64,000 nt of DNA from Anthostomella pinea. Lineage: Eukaryota > Ascomycota > Sordariomycetes > Xylariales > Xylariaceae. Where the stretch lies: NCBI GenBank assembly GCA_963556695.1, contig CAUWAG010000006.1:1-64000 (forward strand). The letters run 5' to 3'. The position numbers and the translations under genes are program-made. This document shows positions 18,806 through 30,924 of this stretch, piece by piece; position 1 is the stretch's first letter; every line of letters starts with the position of its first letter. The notes below the pieces were generated by a model. The model made no database searches, was not told the DNA's origin, and saw nothing but the letters and a program-made list of their open reading frames with translations.

Positions 18806-19745
18806 TACATGATTATGCAGCTTGCTAAACCACTATATGGGCTCAAGCAAAGCCCCAGGCAATGGCAGAAGCGCATTCGCAGCGCTCTAAAAGACCTTGG
18901 ATTCAAGCCTCTGGTCTCTGACAACGCTGTCTATACCAATACCAGCCGCGGCATTATCGTCATTAGTTATGTCGACGATTTCCTCATTTTGGGGGCTAAC
19001 TCTAATAAGATCACTACCTTCAAGGAAGAACCGGCTTCTACATTCGAGATGGAGGACATGGGAGCTGCTGAACACTTCCTTGGGGTCCGTATTATTAGAA
19101 ACCGAGCTGAGAGGACGTTGTATCTCTCTCAACAGACGTACGTGAGAAGGACTGCGGAGGCGTTCGACCAGCAGAACACTGGCAAGATGAACGTGCCGAT
19201 ATCTCCCCAAGCAGTGGGACAACGACCTTGAGGTTGATACACGTCCTATTCAGACATACCAGTCTCTGATAGGCTCTGAGAACTTCCCTGCATCGTATAC
19301 GAGACCAGACATTGCGTACTCCATGGGAATCCTCTCACGATACCTTCACAGACCTGGTACAGCCCAATATAAGGCCGCACTGGGCCTCCTTCGCTACTTG
19401 TGGCACTCTTAGGATCTTGGGATTAAATTTGGGGGTCCCGAATATGTCGGGAAGACCCCCTAGAAGGTCCTTGAGATGATTCCGGATCTGCTGGTTGGTT
19501 ACTGTGATGCCAGCTATGCTGGAAGCATCAGGACAGGCGCTAAATCTACCTCTGGCTACTTGCTTACGTTTGCTGGAGGTGCTGTCTCCTAGGCTTCAAA
19601 GCTGCAATCTGTTGTTGCCCAATCCACGGTGGAAGCTGAATATTATGCCCTTAGCGAAGCCGTCAAAGAGGCCGCCTGGTTACGAGAACTAATGCTGGAC
19701 CTGGAAAAGCTTCGAGGCCTCAACTTCCAAGCTGACACGCTCCTT
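18806..19745 (+). mobile_element. Ty1/Copia fragment: reverse transcriptase end and RNase H
   Basis: The stretch from 18824 to 19231 contains KPLYGLKQSPRQWQ, the catalytic ISYVDDFLIL and MGAAEHFLGVRI, all Copia reverse-transcriptase landmarks. After a frameshift near 19200 the RNase H part follows: SYTRPDIAYSMGILSRYLH, then DASYAGSIRTGAKSTSGYL, SKLQSVVAQSTVEAEYYALSE. Three in-frame stops (in HS*DLG, TP*KVL and VS*ASK) are TAG, two of them at places where Gln or Trp is usual. Gag, protease, integrase and LTRs are absent. The fragment joins a TEA gene on the left and a DUF3638-family gene on the right without spacer. Confidence 0.85.
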
Positions 19746-19748
19746 GGC

Positions 19749-22700
19749 ATGACGAACCTGAACAAGCATATCGCGAACATTGGCAGTTTCGGCACAGAGC
19801 ACCCTGACACCAGTGAGACGGGGCATTGTACTCCTTCAATCGTCTTCTCACGAATAGGCCACACGGCTCGTCCTGAGCTTTCCATCGATGAAGCGTCAGG
19901 GACCACGATCTACTCACTGGCGGAATTCGAGGATTGGATCGAGCAGTCCCTGGAGCGCTGGGTCGTCATCCACGTTGGGCTGGAAGACACCTGCCACAGG
20001 CTGGCTGGCCTCGTCGAAGCGTACCACGCACAAGCCAAAACCACCTACCACGAGAATCCAGTCAACCTCTCGCGTATGTGGCTTACAATCTTTGAGTTGT
20101 GGATTGCATGCGACAAGGCAGCAACCCACTTCTACTCCATGCTACTAGATTACGATATCGGATTCCCGCCCAGGTTACTGGACGTCCTCCTCCTCCCCAT
20201 AAAGTCACCGATGGAACGTCTGTCCCGCATCGAGTCCTACATCTATTCACGTCAGAATAGCGCCAGATTCAAGGGCACCTCGGTTTTTGGTGGGTTTGGA
20301 CTAGCCTATTCGTTCGCCGTCTGGTACTTCGATATTTCAGAGACGCATCAGTCTATTCGCAGCCAGATCCAGGATGCGGCCCGAAAAGACAGAGACCGTA
20401 CACTTGATGACTTGGACAGGTGCTGGGCAGCTTACCTTGAGCTCAAGCGCCGCCACGAGACGTCTACCCACCATAAAATCGAGGTCTATAGACGCGGCGA
20501 GTTCGTTCTGGAGTGTACCCAGTCCTAACCCAAATGCCGTTTGCAAAGAGAGATGGACGACTCGACAGTTTTGATCCACGAATGGCCTCTTCCAGCCGTT
20601 GAGTCAGAAGCGAAGGCCGTCGTGTTTGAGCTCCAGGTTCCAGGACCAATCGCCACATGGCGTAGGCTCACACTGAACTTGCTCGTAGACATGCTCGACG
20701 TTGAGCAACGCCCGACATATTCTGGGAGGTCCCCGTATACCCCTTCAAGCTACACTGAGCTCTCTCGACACATCCCGCATGCTCAGATATGTCGACTGGG
20801 CCTCGGATCAGAGGTTAAACCATTCACGGTTGCCCATTATCGAAGCGTGAATGTTTCCGAGGCGACGGCAGACAACATCTGCAAGCCCCACGGATGTAAC
20901 TGGGATTATTACGATCTCGATCATAACTGTCGACCCACCGAGATTATTGGGACTTCAGCAGTACCGTTGAACTGTTCCTTCGCACAGTCTTCAGGCTTTC
21001 CATTGCCTGCGTGGATTCGCGGCTACCAACATCGGTCTAACGAGGTACTCGCCCAGCAGTGCCGATGCCCCGATAACCTGACGTTGGACGAGTTCAAAGC
21101 CTTTGGTCACCTGCGATCCGGTCTCTGCCTGCAGTGGCGCAACATCCTTACGCAAATGGTCATGCCCTGTCTTGACTTCAGCAGAGACGAAGTTGCCATA
21201 TTGATCCTCCAGGCGGCCTGCGAAGCCGGTCCTCAGGACGACTATCCCGGAAGAATACTCCGTGATGCCCATGTGTTTGTCGAGCACAAAGACTACAGCT
21301 TGTCACTTCTAGCTGGCCTCAGACAAGCATTGGAACGAGTGCGCGAGAATTGGGAGTGTGGACGCGCTATGTTTATGTTTGTCAGTCTCTGCGCAAGAAT
21401 CCTTTCGTTGCTACCAACTCGTCGTATTCAGCAGGAATGTTTGGCATTCCTCACACAGGTCAGGTCAGTCTCGTGTCGCTGGATCGCGGTTCTCCTGGAG
21501 AAGCGAGCCAAGACCGTCGAGGAGAGTTACAGGAAGGACTTGAGCGCCTAGATACTCACCATGGCATTGTTATGCAGCAGCACATTTGATGTTGACCCTT
21601 TGCACCTATCATTAGTCTTCGATCCTGGCGAGTCCGTGGCTTGCTTTATCGAGACCTCGATTTACATCCATGACCACCAGGCTCCAAATGAGTCGGAGCT
21701 TTCGCCACTTCTGAGAGTCTCGCTACAGGCATGGCGTAGAGTTTGTTACCACGTGCGGTCAATACTGTTGCAAGGGGTTTCGCGCGACAGAGCCTGCCTT
21801 GACCAGGCCGTTTCTAAATTCTGGGCAGCGTTCGAGCCTGGAACTTCCTGGTCCACGGGTCCGACTGGGGGTGAGCACGTCGTGACCTCTGTATCTTCCA
21901 GCTACAATGGCCGGACTCCTCTGTCCGTCTGTGTTGACCTTCTCGAAGGCAAATTGCTCGTCAATGGGCGTCCCTTATCCCGCTTACCGATCGAGCACTG
22001 TAGACACCCAACCTACTCACGACTGTTTGGCAACCAAATCCTTGATATCACGCCGTCCGACAGGCCTCCAATGGAATACTGCGCAGCCAGAAAGCAGGAG
22101 GGCTGGATTGTCGAATTCGGCATGATGGGTGCTGAGCTAGTGATTCGTGCACGCAAAGATGATAAATAGTGGGAATTTGTCCCTCCGACCAAGCTCGAGG
22201 GCGATGTCCCGAAGGACCTCATCTACCCCTACAGTCACTGGATAGATATACGCACAAGAGATGTCGATTTTCGCCGAGTGACAGAACCCTGGACATCTCG
22301 GGGCGACTCTTGGCGTCTGGATAATCAATCGGCCACGATCTCCCTCGGAGGCGGCCTGAGGACTGTAATCGACGTGCAGAGCAAGACTGCCGAGGAGGTT
22401 TCGTGCATTTTGGAATCTATCGAAGAAAGGGCATACGTCACCATCATATTCGATCAGCTCTCTGGCGCGCTTGAGATAATGCTACCCCGATACGACTTGA
22501 CCTTCACCCTTAGTGCCGGGAGTATCGATCTACAGTCAAAGCACTATCGCGGACTAGTTGTCGACGCCACACAGTCAACTGGCACACTGCTTGGGCTGCA
22601 TAGTCAACTTGTTCTACGTCACAAGAACCCCAATGTCAATCATCCGAGAGCCTTGATTGTGCCGCTTGGGCCTGTTTCGCTCGGCGTCGGTCGGGGTGGG

Positions 22701-25438
22701 CACCCAGCTTCGTCGATTCGAACTCCTTTGGCCCAAAGCCCATCCTATCTCACAGCACTTTCACGGCGTAGACACCATTACTACGAGGTTGACGATACCC
22801 TTGGCCGTCTCGTTGGCAAAGAGTATCTGCATATTAAACTGCTTTTATGCCATCTTCATGCGGTCACCAGTCACTGTCTCCCAGATCCTCTGACAGGCCG
22901 GACAGGCACGGAAGAGGCTTTGCGGATCCTCCGTTCAGCAGCGGTGATGTCTTTCCAACGGATGAGCTATGAGGATGTTAGCATGCTTGCCGAAATCGCC
23001 AAGCTGAGTCCAGTCCGGCAGTTCTATCCGAAGGGAATGATGGAAATGCAGCAGATCCAATGGTCTAGCATACTCAGCCCACTGGCGCAGGATGACCAAA
23101 TACTCGGAGCCGTGCAATCTGTTCTTCAGAAAGGGCAATACTGCGATATTTTTTCCCCAGACGATGTATCAATGCTCGAGCTGTCGACTCAGGTGAACAA
23201 ACGAACCAGCAACCACCTCAGAGATCGGGCAACGAATCGCGCTTCCACTTGGCGGACTCATGGGTTTGGAGCCGAGTGTCATAGCACTGTGTCCGTCGAT
23301 TATCTGTCTCGTGGCAAGATTCAAGAGTCGCCCCTCGAAGACTTGGAGTGCAGAGTATGCCTCATCACGCGGGCCTTGTTTTCTGAGTCGGAGAACCTGC
23401 CTCAGCTATCGCATCTGTCGAAGTTGGCAGTGCCGGCGTTTTACAAGATAATGGGTAACGAAGTTTACGGGCCGACTGCGACGACGCTGGCGCCAGAGCT
23501 GAGCTTCGATCTGCGGTGGCTCAACACCCCCACCAGCAGTATAGGGGCTGACTTCTGCAAGATACAGGAAGAGTTGTCATTCAAACCTCGGGGCGAGAGA
23601 AGATTCAAGTGGATGGCCTTCTTTGGGCTATTGGTCTTTGCCGAAGACCCAAATCTCGAGTTGATACAGCTCCTTCTGGCTTCGGCATGTGTGCCGGACT
23701 TCCAAACACTCTCACAGCCCCAGCACGCCCTGTTCAGGATTAGGGATGGTTTTGACTTCCAAGACCACACTATCAGGGACAGCGTTGCTGAGCGTGAAGA
23801 TAGCTTCAACAGAAGCCCTGAGTCGCGGTTTCCACAATACTCCCGTGAGGCCCCCCACGACCACAAGAATCGACAACGCCAGGCATGGCAGAGCAAGGTC
23901 CGAAACTCCAGAGAGATATTTGTTGCCAACTTGCGTCATCAGTTCGTGGCCTCGAGCGGGCCCAGCGTACCAGCTGATCCTGGCATCGACTTTTATGTTC
24001 AGCCGGCACCGGCAATGCCCAGTATCCGGGAGTGGTTCAAGAGTTGGCACAGAAATCGGGAGTTAGACTCGTTCATGCAGTCGGCCATGGCGCTGGCAGT
24101 TGATGTCCCCAAGGACCTGACAACCCCTTCTACCTACAAGTACTCTGACGATGATCTCGTCACCGCAGGTGCTAGAGTCTCGACAGTGCACTTCACCGTC
24201 TCCCAATTATTCGCCAGCGCCCCGTCGCCCCTTGTCTGTGCAGAGCCCTCGAGCTTTAATCCTCTTTTCAAGGACGATTCCAAGAATTCAGGCCTTGCAG
24301 ATAGCGAGACGGACGAGGGCCATGGACTGAAGGTCCTACTTCAGTCACTTGAGGCTATGGCGAGTCAAAGAGCACTTCAACAATCCCCTGCTGGCCGGTC
24401 GTCAAGATCAAATCGATGCGCTAAAGGACAAGTGTGAACGCTTCCAACTTGCCCATTTTGATTCGGCTTCTCTTCAAGAGGTAAGCCCCTTTATTTTGTT
24501 GCTTCTGCCACAAGTGTCGTGGGACTCCACGTTAGCACTTGGATACCTCTGCCTCTATCCTTGTATAGTTGAGGCGCCGGCCTTCTTAAATGATTGCATC
24601 ACCAACCTCCTCGCTTATGGGTTAGAGTCACGCATATATTGCAGCCATCAGCATTGTGGGCATCTGCTAACGCGGTGTGCTACAGGAACAGGAGCGCGAA
24701 TTGGCCCCAGAGATTGAGCAGGAGAGACAGGTTGAGAAACCTCCTGGGGTGCAACCGGAAAAGCACTCACTGGACCCCAACGTCTTGTCGTTGGTCGAAA
24801 ACAGTGGCGTCCCGGGGAAGGAAAGCTTCCTCGCAGCCTTCCGCACCTTCGAGCGTAGTAGCATGGCCCACTTGATTCGACTCGATCACTTTGGACGCCA
24901 GTTGCTCGTGACAGCCGACTTTGCCCGAACCGTCGTTCTTCCTTCTGGGTCTGACATGGACGTTTTCTATCGGCCGGTGCAGTGGATCCTGTCCCTCGAA
25001 TCTTCAAGCGTTCTGGTAGTGCTCAGCCCCTACGAGGCCAACGAGCTCCTCCCGCGCATTGAGAAGAGCAACCACGTCAGGCTGCGTGTCTACGCTCCTC
25101 GTCACACGCTGTCTCTCCCTTCGCTGCAGCACCTGAGTCTCAACGTCACGCCGCCCAAGTCGTCGCCCTGGACTGCTCCCCGCACAGAGGTGATGCACCT
25201 TAACCTCTTCGCGGGCCAGCTATACTTCCAGTCCATGCACGAGTACAGACACGCCTGTGCCTACCTGGGCCTCTCGGTTGTTCCAAACGAGAGCAGCTCT
25301 GACCTTGGCGAGGACGGTTTCGTTGGCGAAAGCGCATTGTACCCAGACTGCCGCTTTAGAAGGAGCCCGACCGCTTTCCTTCATTTGTTATGGCCAATGT
25401 TCGCCGTAATCGTCAGGATATCAGCAAGACACATGTAA
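19749..25438 (+). pseudogene. Giant DUF3638/DUF3645-family protein remnant lacking its P-loop core
   Basis: The family comprises fungal proteins of about 3000 residues, often labelled ubiquitinyl hydrolase. One reading frame runs from the Copia junction to 24437, broken only by stops at 20526-20528 (TAA), 21549-21551 (TAG) and 22167-22169 (TAG). Family-typical wording includes SFAVWYFD, HEWPLP, KPHGCNWDYYD and WQSKVRNSREI. After about 24355 the frame changes (HFNNPLLAGRQDQIDAL), a likely intron follows (24481 to about 24686), and the C-terminal part resumes at QERELAPEIEQERQVEKPP and runs to 25438 (FARTVVLPSG, RPVQWILSLESS, LNLFAGQLYF). The DUF3638 core with its GEGKS-type P-loop and DUF3645 should lie between these parts and is missing, as is the N-terminal DUF6606 region. 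Non-functional as seen. Confidence 0.75.
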
Positions 25439-26676
25439 GGAGGATGCTGGCGGGGGACATCTTGTGCGAGGGGGATTTCCTGGATAAGGCATGAAGTTGA
25501 GGTCTTTTAGGCAGAGAGACCAGGTTCAACGCTGGTCTGTGCATGCACTTATATCGAGGAGACTTGAATGGTCCAAATCTGCTCCTATGTATGGTGCATA
25601 CAGGTTTTGAAAGAGTGCCCTGATTAATTAAAGCCTTGATTCTTTCGAGAAGCGTACATGAAAACAGAAAACATATTGCGGAAATCTGCCTTGCGTCCAC
25701 GGGTTGTGTAATCAGATTGTCATGGAGCCGGGTATAGCTTCGGCCGGACGCCGCTGTCGTTTGCCTCAGTTCTGCAGATGCTGGGAATTGACAGATTGAA
25801 CCATGATTGACCGTCGGGTGTGGCCCTACTATATTGGTGAAAGCTGTCCCCGTGGTGATTGCGTTTGGTGTTTGTGTTTGGACTGTTTGCCGGGCCAATC
25901 AATCCAACGCACCTAAGGTATGCAACTAGATAGATCTATACGTACCAACTGCACTCATATACGCTTCCTTTGCGTTTCAAGAAAAGACTTGGGTATACTC
26001 TGGTTGGTCTGGCCTGCCTCACTGCTACCTACTTGCCTTCAGCTTCAACTCGCAGAATCAAACGACGGCGTCAAAAAGCTGACCCATCGTACAACGGTGG
26101 ACAAATACAGGTGTTCTCCTCAGGCAGGTGCAGTCAGTCGGCTCTGGGGCTCTCTTTCCATCTCGTCCCCCATTTTTCACCTCTTCCAGTTGATCCTGCC
26201 GCCGCGCACCTCCCACCTTGCGGCTGCCACCTGACACCTGCCACACATCCCGCACCACCACCCATTCGATATTTCTATGCTCGTCTCACACTAGGACTTT
26301 GATGACATGCATCTAGAGATCACAATTGCAAGATAGAAATATCTGGCCTTGCTCGCCTGCAAGCACATGCGTTGATCTCATCAGTGTGCCTACATAGGTC
26401 AGGTACCTGCCGTGGGTTTCTCTTCCCTCACCCTCACCCTCACCCTGTTCCGTCCTCTGGCTATCCACGACCACACACGCGCCGTCCATCTCGCCAGATC
26501 CCAGTGAACTTGGATCTCTCTTCACGCGACGCCACGGCAGAGCCTGAATTGATTTCACAACATCGATACCATCTTTCAATCTGCTGGGTTGGGAACAAAA
26601 AGTCACGCGACGCCGCAACCAGCAACCACCACGAGCAACATATATTGAAGCGAACCTTCTCCGCCGAACTGTGAAC
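25439..26676. other. Boundary region and helicase promoter
   Basis: No gene seen. A CTCACC tandem tract lies near 26426-26450. The start codon at 26677 is in a reasonable context (GAACATGGC). This is the edge between the decayed subtelomere and intact gene space. Confidence 0.5.
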
Positions 26677-29600
26677 ATGGCTGGCCCCAACGATTCTCAG
26701 GCCGTTGGCATCAAGGCAAGCTCTCCCCCCTGTCTGCACTCTGTGAACGACGCATGTGACTCTCTAACCCGTCATATCTGCAGGAACTTGGCATCATCAA
26801 CCAGTGCGTCAATTACGAGCCCACTGCGCTCCCGGGACAGGAATGGCGAGGTTATCCAGAGATTCCAACCGCTCGCGACCTGAACCCGGACTTGACCGAC
26901 CCAAAGCAGCTCGCTGAGGTCCAGAGTCTCCTGCCCAACAACTGGAGAGAGCCATGGAGTGAAAAGGACAAGTACCTGGAAACCCACTATCGCCTCCAGC
27001 GAGAGGAGGCAATCACCATGCTGCGATACTCCATCAAGAAGTACCAGGAGACGCCACGCATGATGGACGATGAGGAGACCTGTATCTACACCAAGGTTAG
27101 GGTTACCATCATGAGTTGTGTTTTGGTCTCGTGCTGACCACCTTCTCTGCCAGGTCTTCGTCAAGGGCTACTTGATGACACGCCTTGGCCCCATGTGCCG
27201 TGTGCAGTTCTCAACCGAGAGATCCGGCAAGAAGATCCGCTGGACCCAGACCCGCCGACTCACCACGGGGAGCCTCGTGGCCTTGTCGACCGCAGAAGAT
27301 GGCTTCAAAACCATCTGCCTGCCTGCTGTCATCGCCGACCATCCTATCCGCGACGGTCTAGATCAGAACCCTCCGACCATTCAGATTCACTGGGCAAGGT
27401 CAGAAGATGCCATCGTAGACCCGACAGCCGAGTTGGTCATCATCGAGGCTCGGACCGGCTACTTCGAGGCCGTGCGCCACAGCATGGTTGGCCTTCAACA
27501 TGTTGCCATGACGGACACCCCGATCGACAAATACCTAGTCGGCGCCGACAAGGGCGACTATGCAGCACAGTATGTGCAGCAGAGCCCTGAGATGAACATC
27601 AGGTCGCTTGTGCATCACGTTCCGAACTCTGCGGGCATGTCCAAAGCTGCCGTCCGACAGAAGATAACCGAAGCCAAGGAACCTCTGGCCAACGCGAACG
27701 TCATTAGAGGTCTCAATGACAATCTGTCCCCGTACACAAACCTCGACAACTCCCAGCTCAGCGCCGTACATCGTATTCTCACAAGAGAACTTGCCATCGT
27801 CCAGGGTCCTCCCGGTACCGGCAAGACGTTCACGTCTGTGCAAGCACTACGGATCCTATTGGAGACGCAAGAACGTGGAAGCAACGTCATCATCGTCGCA
27901 GCCCAGACGAACCATGCCGTCGACCAGATCCTGATTCAGCTGGTCAAGCTCGGTTTTGACGCCGTCCGACTTGGTGGCCGCAGTCAAAACGAGGAGATCA
28001 AACGTTACAGCATGTACAACCTGCGACGCCAGAAGCTGGCCTCTTTCAGACAACGGGCGGATGGGGATTACAAGACGTGCGAATCTGCGCGGAAGAAGAA
28101 TATTTCCAATCTGGAGTGCATGGTCAACGATGTTTTCCCTGGAGGTTTGGTCGATCCGGCGAACCTTCTCGACGCCGGCATCATCACGGTACAGCAGATG
28201 GAGTCTCTGGGATACGACGACGACCAATGGGCTGCTGAACCGCTGCAAGACCGCCCCGCGGGCTCACTTTCCGAGTGGCTGGGGGATGATATGGTGGAGG
28301 CGCCCCCTATGGCCTTCAAGGATCCCGTCTTCGAAACTCCGGAGAATGACGATGCTGTCGACCTCGATGCCGAGGACTACGACCTGGAGCTTGACGACTG
28401 TATCGTGGACGACGACGACGATCGCGGGAGGGTTGATGGCAAGTGGATCCCAATCCGACATCGATGGATCGGTGCGAACCCTCATGGATACTCCGGGACT
28501 GAACTCGTCATTCGCCGAGAGCGAGCGAAGCCGAACTTGTGGGACATTGAGCAGGAACACCGTGGTACCGTCTACGAGTACTGGCAGAGGCAGTTGCTCC
28601 GTGTGCGCGCCGAAGAGTTCCGCGAGGCTTTGGCAGATAACACCCGTATCTGCAAGAGCCTGAAGATCAATCGCTGGTACAAGGACACGCAATATATCAA
28701 GTCGAGCAAGATCGAGATCATCGGGTGCACTACAACGGGTCTCTGCAAGTACCGTGGTTTTCTCTCTGCGCTGCAACCCCGAACCATGCTGATCGAAGAG
28801 GCGGCCGAGACGCGAGAGGCCAACATCATGTCGGCGCTGTACGGGTCCCTCCAGCAGCTCATCCTCGTTGGCGACCACCAGCAGTTGGCACCGCACTGCG
28901 ACACGCCACGGCTCGCCGACGAGCCATACTGTATGCGCGTGTCCATGTTCGAGCGGCTGGTCAAGCTGAACATGCCATTCACTGTTCTGAACATGCAGCG
29001 CCGTATGATTCCCATCTTGCGGGAAGTGCTGAATCCGTTCTATCCAATGCTGCAAGACCATCCTGTTGTCACCAAGAAGGACGCGCGCCCTCCGGTTCCA
29101 GGCATGTCGGTCGAGTCTTACTTCTTCCATCATACCTGGACCGAAGACACGGACGAAAACCTCAGCAAGTTCAACCTCCTGGAGGCCGACATGGTTGTTC
29201 GCTTCATCGACTACCTCCTGATGAACGGAGTTGATGCAGCCCAGATCACGGTATTGACCTTCTACCGTGGACAGCGCAAGCAGATCATATCAGAGGCGCG
29301 AAAGCAGCTCTCGCACTGGGCGCCTTTCAACAATGTCCAAACGGTGGATTCATACCAGGGCGAGGAGAACGACATCGTCATTCTCTCTCTGGTGCGTAGC
29401 AACGGGCCCAACGGCCCCCACAGGCCAGGCTTCCTCCGGGATTGCAACCGTGGTGTGGTGTCCATCAGCCGCGCGCGACGAGGATTCTACATCTTTGGCA
29501 ACATGACCAACCTGACGGAAGGGGGCGAAGAGTCTCGGTACATGTGGGGCAATGTCGAGAAGGTGTTCAAGCTCCAGAAGAGATTCGGAGACAGCGAGAC

Positions 29601-30924
29601 CGGACTTCCAATCACCTGTCAACGGCATGGGACCACGAGCCGCATACGCCACCCCGAGGATTGGATGCTCCACCACGGTGGCTGCAAGCTGCCATGTCCA
29701 GATAAGCTCAGCTGTGGTCATCCGTGTGGACGTCGTTGCCATTGGTAAGTAACTACCCTCATTTTCCCACAGGTTTGGTCTCGCGGTCAGGCCGAGTATG
29801 CTGACAGTTCGCCTAGGGTGGACCACAACCGTCTCATCTGCCTACAGCCCTGTGAGAAGACCCTTCGATGTGGCCACCGATGCCAAGAGGTCTGCGGTGA
29901 GGGTTGCGTCTGCAACTGTTCCGATTTTACCGGCGCATATGCCCACGATGAGGACTGGGATGCGGACACAGCATTGGACGACCAAGAGATGGGCGTCGAG
30001 TTCAATCCCGGTCTTGGCGCAGCTTCGTTCGGTCAGGGGGGTCAGCGCACCACCAGGCGAGGCGACCAGCACGGAAACTACCGATACGGTTCACGTGGGC
30101 GCAGAGGAGGCCTTGGATACAACGGCGGCCGCGCTCAGGCTCCTAACCTCAGTGATACCACCGGTCACGGTACAGAGGCACGCTCGGGTAACGCCCAACA
30201 CCTGCCTTGGGGCGCCTTTGATGCTCGGCAGGACGATGCTCGGCGACGCGGAGCCCACGGCCCAAGCCTTGTCGTCGATGCTCCTCACGCCTCGGGCTCC
30301 AGCAGGATGCCCCGTTACAAGGAGACGTGGCGTCATGTCACCCTGTCTAACGGCGGCAAACGCAACGTCGGGAGAGGTAACGTTATCGTGTCTGGAAGCA
30401 GTGGCACGCCTTCACCCGAGAAGGACGATCCTCATTTATCTGCTAAACCTACCTCGCGCGGTGAGGCGCCAGTGACGGACCTGTTGAGCTTCAATGATAC
30501 TGTCCGTACAGAAGCTCTGGTTCTGCCCTTACGGCTCCATGAAATCAACCAGTCCAAAGTATCCACAAACACCTTCATTAACCCCGATCGTTCAGACGCT
30601 GAGGTAGTTGCCAGCACTCCTGCCCGACAAGCACAACGTTCTTTCAAAGCTCCTGGTGCTTTCCAATACGACGGTCAGCCCAACGACGGCGATTTGGCTG
30701 GGTCGTCTGCTGCCTCCTTGCGGTTCTCGGGACGGAACGACTTCGCTGACCAGGGACCACAATTCCTGCAGCGCATTCGGCCTCTGGTGAACCCTACCAC
30801 GGACGCCGGCCGTCAGCTCGATAAGCCGGAATGGGAGGTTGCGAGCACGGTGGTGGACGAGTCGAACAATGGCGACGCAGATGACGTTGATGACAAGGAG
30901 GAGGAGGATCTTATACACTTCTGA
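26677..30924 (+). CDS. sad-3-like: NF-X1 zinc-finger helicase, Hrr1/SAD-3/ZNFX1-like
   Basis: Superfamily 1 RNA helicase. Fission yeast Hrr1 acts with RNA-dependent RNA polymerase in heterochromatic RNAi, and Neurospora SAD-3 is needed for meiotic silencing. Exons by my reading: 26677-26715, 26784-27095, 27154-29744, 29817-30924, giving about 1349 residues. The first intron starts GC rather than GT (AAG/GCAAGC). Motifs in order: Walker A VQGPPGTGKTFTS (about 27801-27839), Walker B-like LIEEAAET (about 28789-28812), VGDHQQLAPH, VQTVDSYQGEENDIVILSL and VSISRARRGFYIFGN. A Cys/His NF-X1 cluster spans the last intron (HHGGCKLPCPDKLSCGHPC, then CEKTLRCGHRCQEVC). A low-complexity Gly/Arg-rich and disordered tail of about 300 residues follows. 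No breaks are seen. The assignment to the helicase subfamily is firm; orthology to sad-3 is likely. Confidence 0.9.

Noticed and set aside
27096..27110. TTAGGGTTA in a helicase intron as an interstitial telomeric repeat
   Set aside because: Only one and a half units; too short to mean anything.
28264..29133. 289-codon antisense ORF under the helicase
   Set aside because: Shadow of the GC-rich third codon positions of the helicase exon; no recognisable motifs.
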